Shown one piece after another: positions 24,156 to 32,336 of a stretch of 64,000 bases of DNA. The translations under genes were made by a program, and so were the position numbers. Each line of letters starts with the position of its first letter. Positions within the stretch are counted from its first letter, which is position 1. The DNA comes from Vallicoccus soli (GTDB lineage Bacteria; Actinomycetota; Actinomycetes; Motilibacterales; Motilibacteraceae). The stretch spans positions 62,001-126,000 of the forward strand of contig NZ_QZEZ01000006.1 in NCBI RefSeq assembly GCF_003594885.1, read 5' to 3'. Below the pieces are notes generated by a model. That model was not told the origin of the DNA, searched no databases, and saw only the letters and a list, made by a program, of their open reading frames with translations.

Positions 24156-25112
24156 TCAGACCTCCGGCACGCAGGGACCCCGGCCGAGGACCGCGAGGCC
24201 GGTGAGGTCGCCCGCCGCGAAGTCGGTGACGGGGCCGGTCGAGGGGTGCATGAGCTGCGTCGGGTCGTCGACGTGGCCGAGGCCGACGAGGTGGGCGAGC
24301 TCGTGCTGGACGATGCCGCGCGCCGCGGCCCAGCCCCCGGGACGAGCCAGGACGCGGGCCATCTGCCCGGCGTCCAGCACCACCTCGCCGGTCACCAGGA
24401 CGGGCGGCCGGCCCGGTGCCGTGACGGAGTGGCTGCCCGCGTAGCCGGTCACCTCGCCGGCGAGCCGCGGCGCCTCCGCCGGCGTCGCCCAGGCCACGAG
24501 GACCGGCGCCCAGCGGTCCCCGTACGCGTCGCGCTGGAACGGCGCCCGCCGCTCGACCGGGCCCTCGGCGGTGGCCCCCTCGGCGACGAAGCGCAGGCCG
24601 GTGGCCGTGCCCACCCGGGCGACCGCCTCGGCCAGCAGCAGGTCCCCGCCGGGCGGGGCGCCGTCGGGGCGGACGACGTAGTGCACGGGCCGGCACGGGT
24701 CGTACGCCGTGGCCCCGCCCTCGCGGGGGTGCAGGAACCGGTACGCGGCGCTCGTGGCGGCCAGCGGCGCCGGCTCGCCCAGCGGCGCGCCGGCCGCGCC
24801 GCGCCCCGGGGTCGGCAGGTCCGGCCCGACCGGCGACGGGGCGGGAGCCGCCCCCGGCAGCGGGGGCACCGGACCGCCGAGCGCCCCCCAGGCGAGCGCC
24901 GCGACGACCGAGGCGCCGAGCAGGAGCTGGCGCCCCAGCACGCGCAGGGGCCCGCGCACGGCCGGACGGCGCGGCTCCGGCACGACGTCCCGGGCCGCCG
25001 CCTCGTCGCGCACCCACCGCGGCACCCGGCCGGACGGCGAGCGGGGCAGCTCCGGCCCACCGGCCGGCCGCACCGGGTGCTGCTCCGGGTGCTGCTCCGG
25101 GTCCTGCTCCAC
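24156..25112 (-). CDS. Membrane-anchored matrixin-type metalloprotease
   Basis: A 318-residue protein. The N-terminal about 55 residues are basic/Pro-rich and cytosolic, one TM segment spans about 62-80 (LLLGASVVAALAWGALGG), and a Pro-rich linker leads to the extracellular protease. The zinc signature HELAHLVGLGH (HExxHxxGxxH) is followed by a Met-turn-like QLMHPSTGP, as in matrixins. YRFLHPREGGATAYDPCRPV resembles other actinobacterial matrixins. The 5' end encodes a repeated EQHPEQHP stretch. It is probably an envelope protease; the target is unknown. Alone, convergent with the hydrolase gene. Confidence 0.85.
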   Translation of the reverse strand: MEQDPEQHPEQHPVRPAGGPELPRSPSGRVPRWVRDEAAARDVVPEPRRPAVRGPLRVLGRQLLLGASVVAALAWGALGGPVPPLPGAAPAPSPVGPDLPTPGRGAAGAPLGEPAPLAATSAAYRFLHPREGGATAYDPCRPVHYVVRPDGAPPGGDLLLAEAVARVGTATGLRFVAEGATAEGPVERRAPFQRDAYGDRWAPVLVAWATPAEAPRLAGEVTGYAGSHSVTAPGRPPVLVTGEVVLDAGQMARVLARPGGWAAARGIVQHELAHLVGLGHVDDPTQLMHPSTGPVTDFAAGDLTGLAVLGRGPCVPEV

Positions 25113-25248
25113 GACGACCTCCCGCGCCGCCCGGGGCGCTGGGCGGCGCCGGGCCCATCGGCCGGTGCGCCGCGGGGCTGAGGAGGACGGGCGCCTGCTC
25201 GCACCCCCGGGCCGGCGGGCGACCCGTACGGCCCCTGGCGCGCGGTGG

Positions 25249-26097
25249 TCAGGGGGCGACGACGTCGACGACCACGCGCGCCGGGTCCTCCAGCAGCGTC
25301 ACGCGGAACGGCGCCTCGGCGTCGAGACCGACGAACGACTGCGCCTCCCCCTCGAAGGCCCCCGTCGTCACCACCTCGCGCACGAGCGCGGTGTCACCGG
25401 GCAGGCGCCGGCCGGTGAAGGGCTCGAGGCCCGCCGGCGGCTCGTTCGCGATGCCGGTGAGGAGCACCTGCAGCGCCGCGCCCCCGGCGAGCGGTACAGG
25501 GGCGCCGCTGAACTCCTGGAGGGCCTCGTCCACGTAGCCCACCCGCCAGCCGGGCAGCGCCCCCGCGGGCCCCTCCAGCTCGTAGACCACCCGGTCGTAG
25601 CCGTCCTGACGGCCGGTGCGGATGTCCGTGACCGTCAGGCCCCCGCCGCCCTGCAGCTCGGCGGTGTCGTCGCGGGTGTCCGCGGGGAACGGGGGCCCGC
25701 CGTCCGGGTCGCCGTCCGGGTCGCCGTCCGGTTCGCCGTCCGGTTCGTCGTCCGGTTCGTCGTCCTGGCCCGGCCCGTCGGGCGTCGCCGGCGGGTCGGG
25801 GGTCGGCGCGGTCGTCGGCGCCGGGGTGCCGGACGGGGTGCCGGTCGGGGTGCCGGTCGGGGTGGCCGGTGCCGTCGCGGTGGGCACGGCGACGACGGTG
25901 CCGCCCCGGTCGTCGCCCGGCCCGAGGACCAGCGCGCCGGCGCCGACGACGGCGACGAGCACGGCGGTCGTCCCGGCGGCCGTGGCGGCCCGGCGCCGGC
26001 GCCGCAGGCGCCCGGCGCGCGCGTGCACCGCGGCCAGGTCGGGGTCGTCGGCGGGCGGGCCGCCGGCGCCGCGCAGGGCATCGCGCGGGTCGGTCAT
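25249..26097 (-). CDS. Membrane-anchored AMIN-like domain protein, sigma-factor partner
   Basis: A 282-residue protein: cytosolic head (about 1-40, with HARAGRLRRRRRA), one TM helix (AVLVAVVGAGALVLG), then an extracellular linker of GTPTGTPSGTP units and a 12-bp-encoded DG(D/E)P repeat, and a C-terminal AMIN-like domain (GYDRVVYELEGPAGALPG to RVVVDVVAP). It overlaps the ECF sigma gene upstream by ATGA, the usual place for an anti-sigma factor. The short cytosolic head could bind sigma, but no anti-sigma motif is visible. Two secreted paralogues of its AMIN-like domain lie at 12514 and 26636. Confidence 0.78.
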   Translation of the reverse strand: MTDPRDALRGAGGPPADDPDLAAVHARAGRLRRRRRAATAAGTTAVLVAVVGAGALVLGPGDDRGGTVVAVPTATAPATPTGTPTGTPSGTPAPTTAPTPDPPATPDGPGQDDEPDDEPDGEPDGDPDGDPDGGPPFPADTRDDTAELQGGGGLTVTDIRTGRQDGYDRVVYELEGPAGALPGWRVGYVDEALQEFSGAPVPLAGGAALQVLLTGIANEPPAGLEPFTGRRLPGDTALVREVVTTGAFEGEAQSFVGLDAEAPFRVTLLEDPARVVVDVVAP

Positions 26098-26615
26098 GGG
26101 AGCACCTCCTGCAGGTCGGCGAGGCCCGGGTGCCGCCGCAGGCGGGCGGTCCCCTGGGCGGTGAGGGCGCGCACCGTACCGGCGGCGCAGCCCATCCGTT
26201 CCGCCGCCTGCTCGACCGACAGGTCGAGGACGTAGCGCAGCACCACCGCCTCGCGCTGCCGCGGCGGAAGCTCGGCAAGCGCTGTCCTGACGGCGCCGCC
26301 GAGCGGCGGCTCGGGGGCGTCGACGGAGGCCGGCACGCGCGCCGCGGCACGGCGCAGGGCCAGGCGCTCGTAGCGGCGGCGCCGGAAGTGGCTGTTCGCC
26401 AGGTTCATCGCGACCCGGTGCAGCCAGGCGCCCGGCGCGTCCATGCCCTGGACCTCGCGCCAGTGCAGCAGCGCGCGCGCCAGCGCCTCCTGGGACAGCT
26501 CGACGGCGAGGTCGCGGTCCCCGGTGTACGCGGTGAGCGCGGCGACGAGGCGCGGGTGCTCGCGCCGGCAGACCGCGTCCGCGTCGTCGCCCGCCACCCG
26601 CCCCCCGTCGTCCAC
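26094..26615 (-). CDS. ECF RNA polymerase sigma factor (SigE-like)
   Basis: A 173-residue ECF sigma factor. Region 2: HPRLVAALTAYTGDRDLAVE, LSQEALARALLHWREV and GAWLHRVAMNLANSHFRRRR. Region 4: LAELPPRQREAVVLRYVLDL and SVEQAAERMGCAAGTVRALT. ATGA coupling to the AMIN-like membrane protein suggests surface sensing. The GTG at 26615 is taken as start, but GTG 26597 is equally possible. The secreted AMIN-like gene lies 20 nt upstream on the same strand, so all three may be one transcript. Confidence 0.9.
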   Translation of the reverse strand: MDDGGRVAGDDADAVCRREHPRLVAALTAYTGDRDLAVELSQEALARALLHWREVQGMDAPGAWLHRVAMNLANSHFRRRRYERLALRRAAARVPASVDAPEPPLGGAVRTALAELPPRQREAVVLRYVLDLSVEQAAERMGCAAGTVRALTAQGTARLRRHPGLADLQEVLP

Positions 26616-26635
26616 GCTCCCCGCCGGACCTGCTG

Positions 26636-27184
26636 CTACCAGGTGTGCGCCACGTCGACGACGACCCTGGTGGTGCCGCCCGGACCCGCCACGGCGAACG
26701 CACGGAACGGCAGCCTGGCCCGCGTACCGATCCCCAGCCCGGTGTCACCCTCCCAGCTCGAGGCCCACACCACCTGCCGGAAGGTGCGGTAGCCCGCGAC
26801 CGGCACGACCTCGCGCGGGTCGCGCGGCCGGTACGTCGGGCGGTAGTCCTCGTCGTACGCCGCGGCGTGCACCGTGACCTGGAGCGACGCCCCGCCGCGG
26901 GTCGGGAGGACGTCGCCGCTGGCGGCCTGGCGCACCTCGGGGACGTACCCGACCCACCAGCCGGCGGCGGGGCCACGGCCGAGGTCGACGACGAGCCGGT
27001 CGAAGCAGGCGTGCCGGCCCGCACGCACGCCGACGACCTCGGCGGGGGTGGACGAGCGGTCCCGCTCGACCGTCGACCCCCAGTCCGTGCGGCAGGCGGC
27101 GCCCTGCGCGGCGGGCGCGGGCGCGGTCGCGACGAACGACGCCCCGAGCGCGGCGGCGGCGAGGACGGCGGCGGTGCGGTGCAT
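26636..27184 (-). CDS. Secreted AMIN-like domain protein
   Basis: A 182-residue exported single-domain protein. Signal peptide: MHRTAAVLAAAALGASFVAT, cleaved near AQG. The domain carries CRTDWGSTVERD, GRHACFDRLVVDLGR, GYRTFRQVVWASSWEGD and the terminal RVVVDVAHTW, matching the paralogue at 12514 nearly motif by motif. Start ATG 27184 follows GGGAGGGGA. It is first in a leftward set with the ECF sigma and membrane-anchored AMIN-like genes. Likely a cell-wall-associated protein. Confidence 0.82.
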   Translation of the reverse strand: MHRTAAVLAAAALGASFVATAPAPAAQGAACRTDWGSTVERDRSSTPAEVVGVRAGRHACFDRLVVDLGRGPAAGWWVGYVPEVRQAASGDVLPTRGGASLQVTVHAAAYDEDYRPTYRPRDPREVVPVAGYRTFRQVVWASSWEGDTGLGIGTRARLPFRAFAVAGPGGTTRVVVDVAHTW

Positions 27185-27340
27185 GGGTTCCCCTCCCGTG
27201 GTGGTGCTGACCTGTCCCTGACGCCCGAGGGCGGCGCGGCGCTTAGGGGGCTAGGACATCCGAGTTCACCCGTTCGGCGTACGAGAGCACGGTCTGCCGC
27301 TTAGCGTGCGCTCCGTCCTGCTGCGACCTCGGGGGGAACC

Positions 27341-27919
27341 GTGAACCGCTCGCTCAGCACCGCCCTGTCCGCCCTCCTGGTCACGGGGGCCCCCGCGCTC
27401 GCCGGGGCGCCCGCTGCGCAGGCCGCCCCGGTCGACGTGCGCCTCGGGGCCGCCCTGTCCGCGTCGTGGATCCACAACGGGCAGGCGGTCCGCTTCTCGG
27501 GGGCGGTGCGCCCGGGCATGGTCACCGGGCTCGGCTTCCAGAGCTCCGGCGACGCCGCGCGCTGGAACACCCTCGCCCTGGTCCGCACCGACCGCGCCGG
27601 CAACGCGGCGGTCGCCGTCCGGCCGTCGCGCACCACCTACTACCGGACCGCCGTCGGCCGCACCGCCACCACGAACGCGGCCTCCTCCCGGGTCCTGCGC
27701 CTGACGGTCTACCCGGCGCTCGCCCCGTACCGGAACTGCGACGGGCTGAACAGCCACTACCCGCACGGGGTCGGCACGCCGGGTGCGAAGGACCGTACGA
27801 GCGGCACCCCCGTGACGACGTACCTGCCCTCGGCCGCCGCGTACGCGCTCAACGACGGCGGCGTCGGCCAGCGCGACCTCGACCGGGACGACGACGGGAT
27901 CGCCTGCGAGAAGCGCTGA
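27341..27919 (+). CDS. Secreted protein with C-terminal excalibur calcium-binding domain
   Basis: A 192-residue exported protein. Signal peptide in residues 1-29 (LSTALSALLVTGAPALAG, AQA). A beta-rich region (about 32-125) resembles bacterial Ig-like modules. The last about 50 residues are an excalibur domain: YRNCDGLNSHYPHGVG and the Ca-binding loop DLDRDDDGIACEKR, with its two cysteines. GTG 27341 follows GGGGGGAA. The function is unknown; excalibur domains occur on extracellular nucleases and surface proteins. A repeat array follows its stop. Confidence 0.84.
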   Translation: MNRSLSTALSALLVTGAPALAGAPAAQAAPVDVRLGAALSASWIHNGQAVRFSGAVRPGMVTGLGFQSSGDAARWNTLALVRTDRAGNAAVAVRPSRTTYYRTAVGRTATTNAASSRVLRLTVYPALAPYRNCDGLNSHYPHGVGTPGAKDRTSGTPVTTYLPSAAAYALNDGGVGQRDLDRDDDGIACEKR

Positions 27920-28060
27920 GCGGCGCTGCGTGGTCCGGGGCCGCTCCCGCGGGGGCGGCGCCTCCGCACCGGTGAGGACCGTGCGGACGGCCCGTGCACC
28001 GCGCTGGCTCCACCCGGACGGCGCAGCGCCGAGGTGGGGGACGGTGCGCTGCGTGACCCC

Positions 28061-28166
28061 TGAGGGGCACCCTCTGGCGGGCGCGACGCCTGGGGGTGCC
28101 CCTCAGCAGACTCGACTCTGCTGAGGGTGCCCCTCATGCGCGCGGACCGCCTCGGGGTGCCCCTCA
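28061..28166. repeat. Intergenic periodic repeat array, copy A (4 units)
   Basis: Four 15-nt units start at 28061 (inverted: TGAGGGGCACCCTCT), 28091 (TGGGGGTGCCCCTCA), 28122 (TGAGGGTGCCCCTCA) and 28152 (TCGGGGTGCCCCTCA), spaced 30, 31 and 30 nt. The spacer between units 2 and 3 is part of the hairpin CAGCAGA-CTCGAC-TCTGCTG (28104-28123). It lies between convergent gene ends (27919 and 28185). An 18-mer, CACCCGGACGGCGCAGCG (28011-28028), upstream is shared with copy B. Confidence 0.9.
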
Positions 28167-28184
28167 TGGGGTGGCGGTGGGCGG

Positions 28185-29378
28185 TCAGCCCGCGTCGGGC
28201 CGGACGAACCCGGGGAGGGCGGCCTCGAAGCGGCCCGCGAGCACGAGCGAGGGCAGGACGTGGCCCTGCTTCTGGGCGCTGCGCGCGACGTCCGCGCCCC
28301 ACTGCGACGCGCGCAGGCGCTGGGCCGGCGTGCCGTGGTGCCCGTCACTCTCGAACGAGCAGTCGCCCACCTCGAAGAACGAGCGCTCGACCTGCAGCAG
28401 CCGCTTCGCGTTGAGGGTGAGGCCGCGCTTGTGGGTGGCGAAGTACGTGGCGAACGCGTCCGCCATGAGCTCGGTGCGCCGCGTCGCCTCGGGGCCGGTC
28501 AGCGGCGAGTCGAACAGGTCCTGCTCGAACTGCACGTGGTGCGCGAACTCGTGGGCGAGGATCGCCCGGGCCCCGACGTCGGCGATGCGGAGGTGCTCGA
28601 GGAAGGCGAGGATGCCGTCGCCGAAGACGATCTTGTCGGGCACGCCGGCGACGAGCGGGTCGTCGTCGCCCTCGGCGGTGAAGGCGTACGCGTTGAGGGT
28701 CAGCAGCGGGTTGTCCGCGCCCCCGGGCAGGCGCCGCACGGCGTCCACCACCAGGGCGGCGAGCTCGCGGGCGTCGGCGGCGGGGACCCCGTACACCTCG
28801 CGGTAGAACCGCTCGACCCGGGCGGCGTCCTGGGCCGCCGCGCCGTGCATGGCGAGCAGCTGGATGTCCGAGCTCTGCACGTCCCAGAAGCGCTGGGCCG
28901 AGCGGAACGACGTGCTCAGCTCCTTGCGGTAGTCCGGGTCGAGCGCGTAGCGCGGGTCGCTCGCCGTGCCGTGCAGGAGGGCGTCGTACGTCGCCACGTC
29001 GAGCCCCCCGAACAGCGCGAGGACCAGCAGGTCCTCGGTCGGCACCCCGGCGACGAGGTCCTCGACGAAGGCGTCCAGGGCCGTGGGGGCGCAGGCGTGG
29101 TCGGCGGGGTCGATGACGCGCTCCAGCGCCTCCTGCGCCGGCGACGGCTCGACGCCGAGGCGGGCCGCCGCGGCGGCGCGGCGCTGGTCCCAGTCGGCGG
29201 GGAGCAGGCGGGCGAGCGCCGGCGGGAGGGCGGCGGACGTGGCGGCGGCGGTCGTCCGTGCGGCGGCGGCCGTCGGCGCGGCGACCGGGCCGGGGGCGGC
29301 CGCGGCGGGCGTGACGAGGCCGAGGCCGAGGGCGAGGCCCGTCGCGGCGGCGAGGGACCAGCGGGTGCGCTTGAGCAT
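28185..29378 (-). CDS. Secreted zinc metalloprotease-like protein
   Basis: A 397-residue exported protein with signal peptide MLKRTRWSLAAATGLALGLG, cleaved near AAA. The zinc motif is AILAHEFAHHVQFE (HExxH), with a downstream ELMADAFATYFATHKR whose Glu-x-x-x-Asp may give the third ligand (gluzincin-like). FGDGILAFLEHLRIADVGAR precedes it. It resembles secreted actinobacterial neutral-zinc-metallopeptidase-like proteins. Substrate unknown. Start ATG 29378; TAGGAC lies 6 nt upstream. It converges on repeat array A. Confidence 0.8.
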   Translation of the reverse strand: MLKRTRWSLAAATGLALGLGLVTPAAAAPGPVAAPTAAAARTTAAATSAALPPALARLLPADWDQRRAAAAARLGVEPSPAQEALERVIDPADHACAPTALDAFVEDLVAGVPTEDLLVLALFGGLDVATYDALLHGTASDPRYALDPDYRKELSTSFRSAQRFWDVQSSDIQLLAMHGAAAQDAARVERFYREVYGVPAADARELAALVVDAVRRLPGGADNPLLTLNAYAFTAEGDDDPLVAGVPDKIVFGDGILAFLEHLRIADVGARAILAHEFAHHVQFEQDLFDSPLTGPEATRRTELMADAFATYFATHKRGLTLNAKRLLQVERSFFEVGDCSFESDGHHGTPAQRLRASQWGADVARSAQKQGHVLPSLVLAGRFEAALPGFVRPDAG

Positions 29379-29485
29379 GCAGCAGTCCTACCGGGGAGTC
29401 GCTGAGCGACAGCGCAGCGACGGCGAGTGATGACGGCGCGGACTCTACGTCCCGTACGCCCCGGTGCGGGAGGGGTGAGCCCCGC

Positions 29486-30070
29486 TCAGCGCTGCGGGTA
29501 CGGCGTCTCGCCCCGCGCGAGCATGCCCACGTACTGCGCGATGCGCCGCGCCCGCGTCTCGGGCCGGACCGCCGTGACCACCCGGTGCAGGACGGCGTAC
29601 CGGTTCTGCCCGCTGAGCCTGCCGAACAGCTCCTGCGCCGCGGGCTCGGCGGCCAGCGCGGCGGCGAGGTCGTCGGGGACCTCGATCGTCGCCGGGCCCG
29701 CGTACGCCGCGTCCCACCGGCCGTCGGCCTTCGCGCGCTCGACCTCGGCCAGGCCCCGCGGGCGCATGCGGCCCTCCTCGACGAGCCGCGCCACGTACTG
29801 CGTGTTGCGCACCGACCAGATGCTGCGGGCGCGCCGGGGGGTGAAGCGCTGCCAGTACGTGCCGCCCTCGCCGCCGCGCGCCTGCCCGTCGATCCACCCC
29901 TCGCAGAGCGCCTCGTCGAGGGCCTGCGCGTACGTCAGGCTCGTCGGCTCCGTCGTGCCCTTCTTCGCGAGCATGAGCCAGACGCCCAGCTGCTCGTCGC
30001 CGTGCTCGGCGAGCCACTCGCGCCAGGCCGCCACGTCGCGGACGACGAGCTCGGGCTGGGTCTGCGCCAC
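29486..30070 (-). CDS. YdeI/OmpD-associated family protein
   Basis: A 194-residue protein of the YdeI/OmpD-associated family. Motifs: VVRDVAAWREWLAEHGDEQL, GVWLMLAKKGTTEPTSLTYA, EALCEGWIDGQARGGEGGTY and RFTPRRARSIWSVRNTQYVA; C-terminal VTAVRPETRARRIAQYVGML. The family is linked to bacteriocin/antimicrobial-peptide tolerance in enterobacteria, but its biochemical function is unclear. GTG 30070 gives the normal start. Immediately upstream, 32 nt away on the same strand, is a small membrane-protein gene. Confidence 0.86.
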   Translation of the reverse strand: MAQTQPELVVRDVAAWREWLAEHGDEQLGVWLMLAKKGTTEPTSLTYAQALDEALCEGWIDGQARGGEGGTYWQRFTPRRARSIWSVRNTQYVARLVEEGRMRPRGLAEVERAKADGRWDAAYAGPATIEVPDDLAAALAAEPAAQELFGRLSGQNRYAVLHRVVTAVRPETRARRIAQYVGMLARGETPYPQR

Positions 30071-30102
30071 GGCGACAGCCTGCCACCGCGGGCCGGGCCG
30101 CG

Positions 30103-30597
30103 TCACGGGGAAGCGCTGTCCTGGTTGAGCCGCACGGCCCGCTCCAGGCGCCGGCGCTGCAGGCGGCCGAGCAGCGCCAGCCCGACCCCGTTGAGCAGCC
30201 CGGGCGCCAGGCTGCCGAGGTCGAGGTACGACGGGGCCGGCCCCCGCACCACCAGCGCCGCGCCCACGACCGCGGCCGCCGCGACCGGGTAGCGCCAGCG
30301 GCGGGCGAAGCGCAGCGCCGACGCCCGCTCCCGCCGGCGCTGCTGCAGCCGGTGCCGGCCGATGGCGACCACGGCGGGACGGAGCCTCGCGTCGGCGCTG
30401 CGCTCGCCGCGTCCCAGCGCCCGGGCGACAGCGTCCTCGTCCTGCCAGCTCAGCCGGAGCCGTCGCGCTAGCGCCCACTCGTCGTCGGGAGCCGCCGGGG
30501 CCCCCGGCAGGGGGAACCGGCGCCCGACGTGCAGGGCCAGCAGCGGGAAGCCGACGCCGATCGCGACGAGCAGCACGATCCCGACGCCCGTGCCCAC
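30103..30597 (-). CDS. Small hypothetical membrane protein
   Basis: A 164-residue protein with an N-terminal TM helix (IVLLVAIGVGFPLLALHVG), a basic cytosolic region (DEWALARRLRLSWQDEDAVA, ARLRPAVVAIGRHRLQQRRR) and a hydrophobic pair near residues 95-140 (YPVAAAAVVGAALVV, LAPGLLNGVGLALLG). Start GTG 30597 follows GGGAGGAGGC. Family not recognised. It lies just upstream of the YdeI gene in the same direction and may be co-transcribed. Confidence 0.7.
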   Translation of the reverse strand: MGTGVGIVLLVAIGVGFPLLALHVGRRFPLPGAPAAPDDEWALARRLRLSWQDEDAVARALGRGERSADARLRPAVVAIGRHRLQQRRRERASALRFARRWRYPVAAAAVVGAALVVRGPAPSYLDLGSLAPGLLNGVGLALLGRLQRRRLERAVRLNQDSASP

Positions 30598-30695
30598 GGT
30601 GCCTCCTCCCGGCCCGGCGGACGCTAGCGGCGCCGCCCGTACCCCGGCCAGGAGCGTCACCCGGACGGCGCAGCGGGGGCTGCCGCGCGTACCGA

Positions 30696-30812
30696 TGAGG
30701 GGCACCCTCAGGCGCGGCCGCATGAGGGGCACCCCCAGGCCGCCGGACGAGGCGTACGGGTGCCTCACGAGGCCAGGACGCCTCGCGGGGCACCCCTACG
30801 GGTGCCCCACGT
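30696..30812. repeat. Intergenic periodic repeat array, copy B (degenerate)
   Basis: Two inverted-orientation units, TGAGGGGCACCCTCA (30696) and TGAGGGGCACCCCCA (30723), are followed by degenerate units (GGGTGCCTCA near 30758; GGGGCACCCC-TACG-GGTGCCCC near 30787-30808). The spacer GGCGCGGCCGCA nearly matches the first spacer of copy D. CACCCGGACGGCGCAGCG at 30658-30675 matches the flank of copy A. The 428-nt gap 30598-31025 otherwise holds only the ROK promoter. Confidence 0.78.
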
Positions 30813-30880
30813 GGTCAACAGGGGCAGCCCGGACGCCCGGAACGCCCCGCTCCGTCCCATGACTCCCCGTGAACCGCCTC

Positions 30881-30909
30881 TTGACGGGCCGTTGACCCGC
30901 TCCTAGTTT
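30881..30909 (+). promoter_or_regulatory. Sigma-70-type promoter of the ROK/giant-protein operon
   Basis: TTGACG (30881-30886), 17-nt spacer, TAGTTT (30904-30909), followed by a leader of about 110 nt to the GTG at 31026. A second TTGACC at 30892 is too close to a -10 to be used with it. Confidence 0.62.
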
Positions 30910-31025
30910 GGCGGCCCGGCATCCGAATCCCCGGAGAGCCGCTTCGCACGACGGTGTGCGCCGACCGGACCCCGCCCCAGCGCGGGGCCGCGCCGCACCG
31001 TCCCGCCGCTCGAGGTGGAGGGTCC

Positions 31026-32336
31026 GTGGGGCAGCCGCTCGTCCTGCCGGTCGCGCCGCCGCTGACGCGCGGGCCGGCGGACCAGGTCGCCGTGCGGCGC
31101 ACGAACCTCGGGGTCGTCCTGCGGCACCTGCGCCACGGCGGGCCGTCGTCGCGGGCCGGCGTCGCCGCGGCGACCGGGCTCAACAAGGCCACCGTGAGCA
31201 GCCTCGTCGGGGAGCTCGTGGAGCGCGGGCTCCTCGTGGAGCGGGGCGCGCTGCACCGCGGGACCGTGGGACGGCCCGGGCAGGAGGTGGCCCTGGCCGG
31301 GGGCGGCACCGCCGGGGTCGGCGTCGAGGTGAACGTCGGCTACGTGGCCGCGGTGGTCCTCGACCTCGGCGGGCGCGTCGTGCACGCGGCGCGGACCCCG
31401 CTCGACGTGCCCCGCGCGGGCGTCGACGCGGCCCTCGACGAGGCCGCCCGGCTGGTGGACGGGGCCTGCGCGGCGGCCGCCGCGGCCGGCGCCCGGCCCG
31501 TCGGCGCCACGGTCGCGGTCCCGGGCCTCGTGGAGCAGGCCGAGGGGCGGGTCGCGTACGCGCCGAACCTGCGCTGGGCCGACGTGCCCGTGCTCGACGC
31601 CCTGGACCGCCGGCTCGGCGGCTCCGTGCGGCGCGGGCTGCCCCTGGGGGTCGACAACGAGGCCAACCTCGCCGCGCTCGCCGAGGCTGCGGTCGCCGGG
31701 CCGGACGGGGCCGCGCACCTGCTGCACCTCACGGGCGAGGTCGGCGTCGGCGCCGGGCTCGTCGTCGACGGGCGGCTGCTGCGCGGCGCCGCGGGGTTCG
31801 GCGGCGAGGTCGGGCACATGCCGCTCGACCCGGCCGGCGACCTGTGCGGCTGCGGCCGGCGCGGCTGCTGGGAGACCCTCGTCGGGCTCGCCGCGCTCCT
31901 GCGGGCCGCGGCCGACCCCGGCGACCCGGTGCGCGACCCGTCGCTGGACCTCGAGGCCCGCCTCGCCCTGCTGGCCCGGCGCGCCGACGCCGGCGACGCG
32001 CGCACCGCCGAGGCCCTCGCCCGGGTCGGCACCGCGCTCGGCGTCGGCGCCTCGATCCTCGTGAACGTCCTCAACCCCCGCCTCGTCGTGCTCGGCGGCT
32101 ACTTCGCCGCCCTCGGCGAGCACCTCATGCCCCCGCTGCTCGACGAGCTGCGGGTCCGCGTCGTCGCGCCGGGCGCCGGGGGCGCCCGCGTCGTCCGGTC
32201 CACCCTCGGGCTCACGGCCGCCGCGCGCGGCGGGGCCCAGGTGGCGCTGGACGCCGTGCTCGACGACCCGACCCTCGTGACCGCTCCCGCCGGGAGCGGC
32301 ACCGTCCTGACCCTCGACGAGGAGGACCACCGGTGA
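31026..32336 (+). CDS. ROK family transcriptional regulator
   Basis: A 436-residue ROK repressor. N-terminal winged HTH: VVLRHLRHGGPSSRAGVAAA, TGLNKATVSSLVGELVERGL. The ROK kinase-like domain has LGVDNEANLAALAEA, GEVGVGAGLVVDGRLLRGAA and the zinc motif CGCGRRGCWET after GHMPLDPAGDL. GTG 31026 follows GAGGTGGAGGG. It overlaps the 1814-residue secreted protein by GTGA, so that protein is its probable main target. ROK repressors usually respond to sugars such as xylose, glucose or GlcNAc. Confidence 0.92.
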   Translation: MGQPLVLPVAPPLTRGPADQVAVRRTNLGVVLRHLRHGGPSSRAGVAAATGLNKATVSSLVGELVERGLLVERGALHRGTVGRPGQEVALAGGGTAGVGVEVNVGYVAAVVLDLGGRVVHAARTPLDVPRAGVDAALDEAARLVDGACAAAAAAGARPVGATVAVPGLVEQAEGRVAYAPNLRWADVPVLDALDRRLGGSVRRGLPLGVDNEANLAALAEAAVAGPDGAAHLLHLTGEVGVGAGLVVDGRLLRGAAGFGGEVGHMPLDPAGDLCGCGRRGCWETLVGLAALLRAAADPGDPVRDPSLDLEARLALLARRADAGDARTAEALARVGTALGVGASILVNVLNPRLVVLGGYFAALGEHLMPPLLDELRVRVVAPGAGGARVVRSTLGLTAAARGGAQVALDAVLDDPTLVTAPAGSGTVLTLDEEDHR

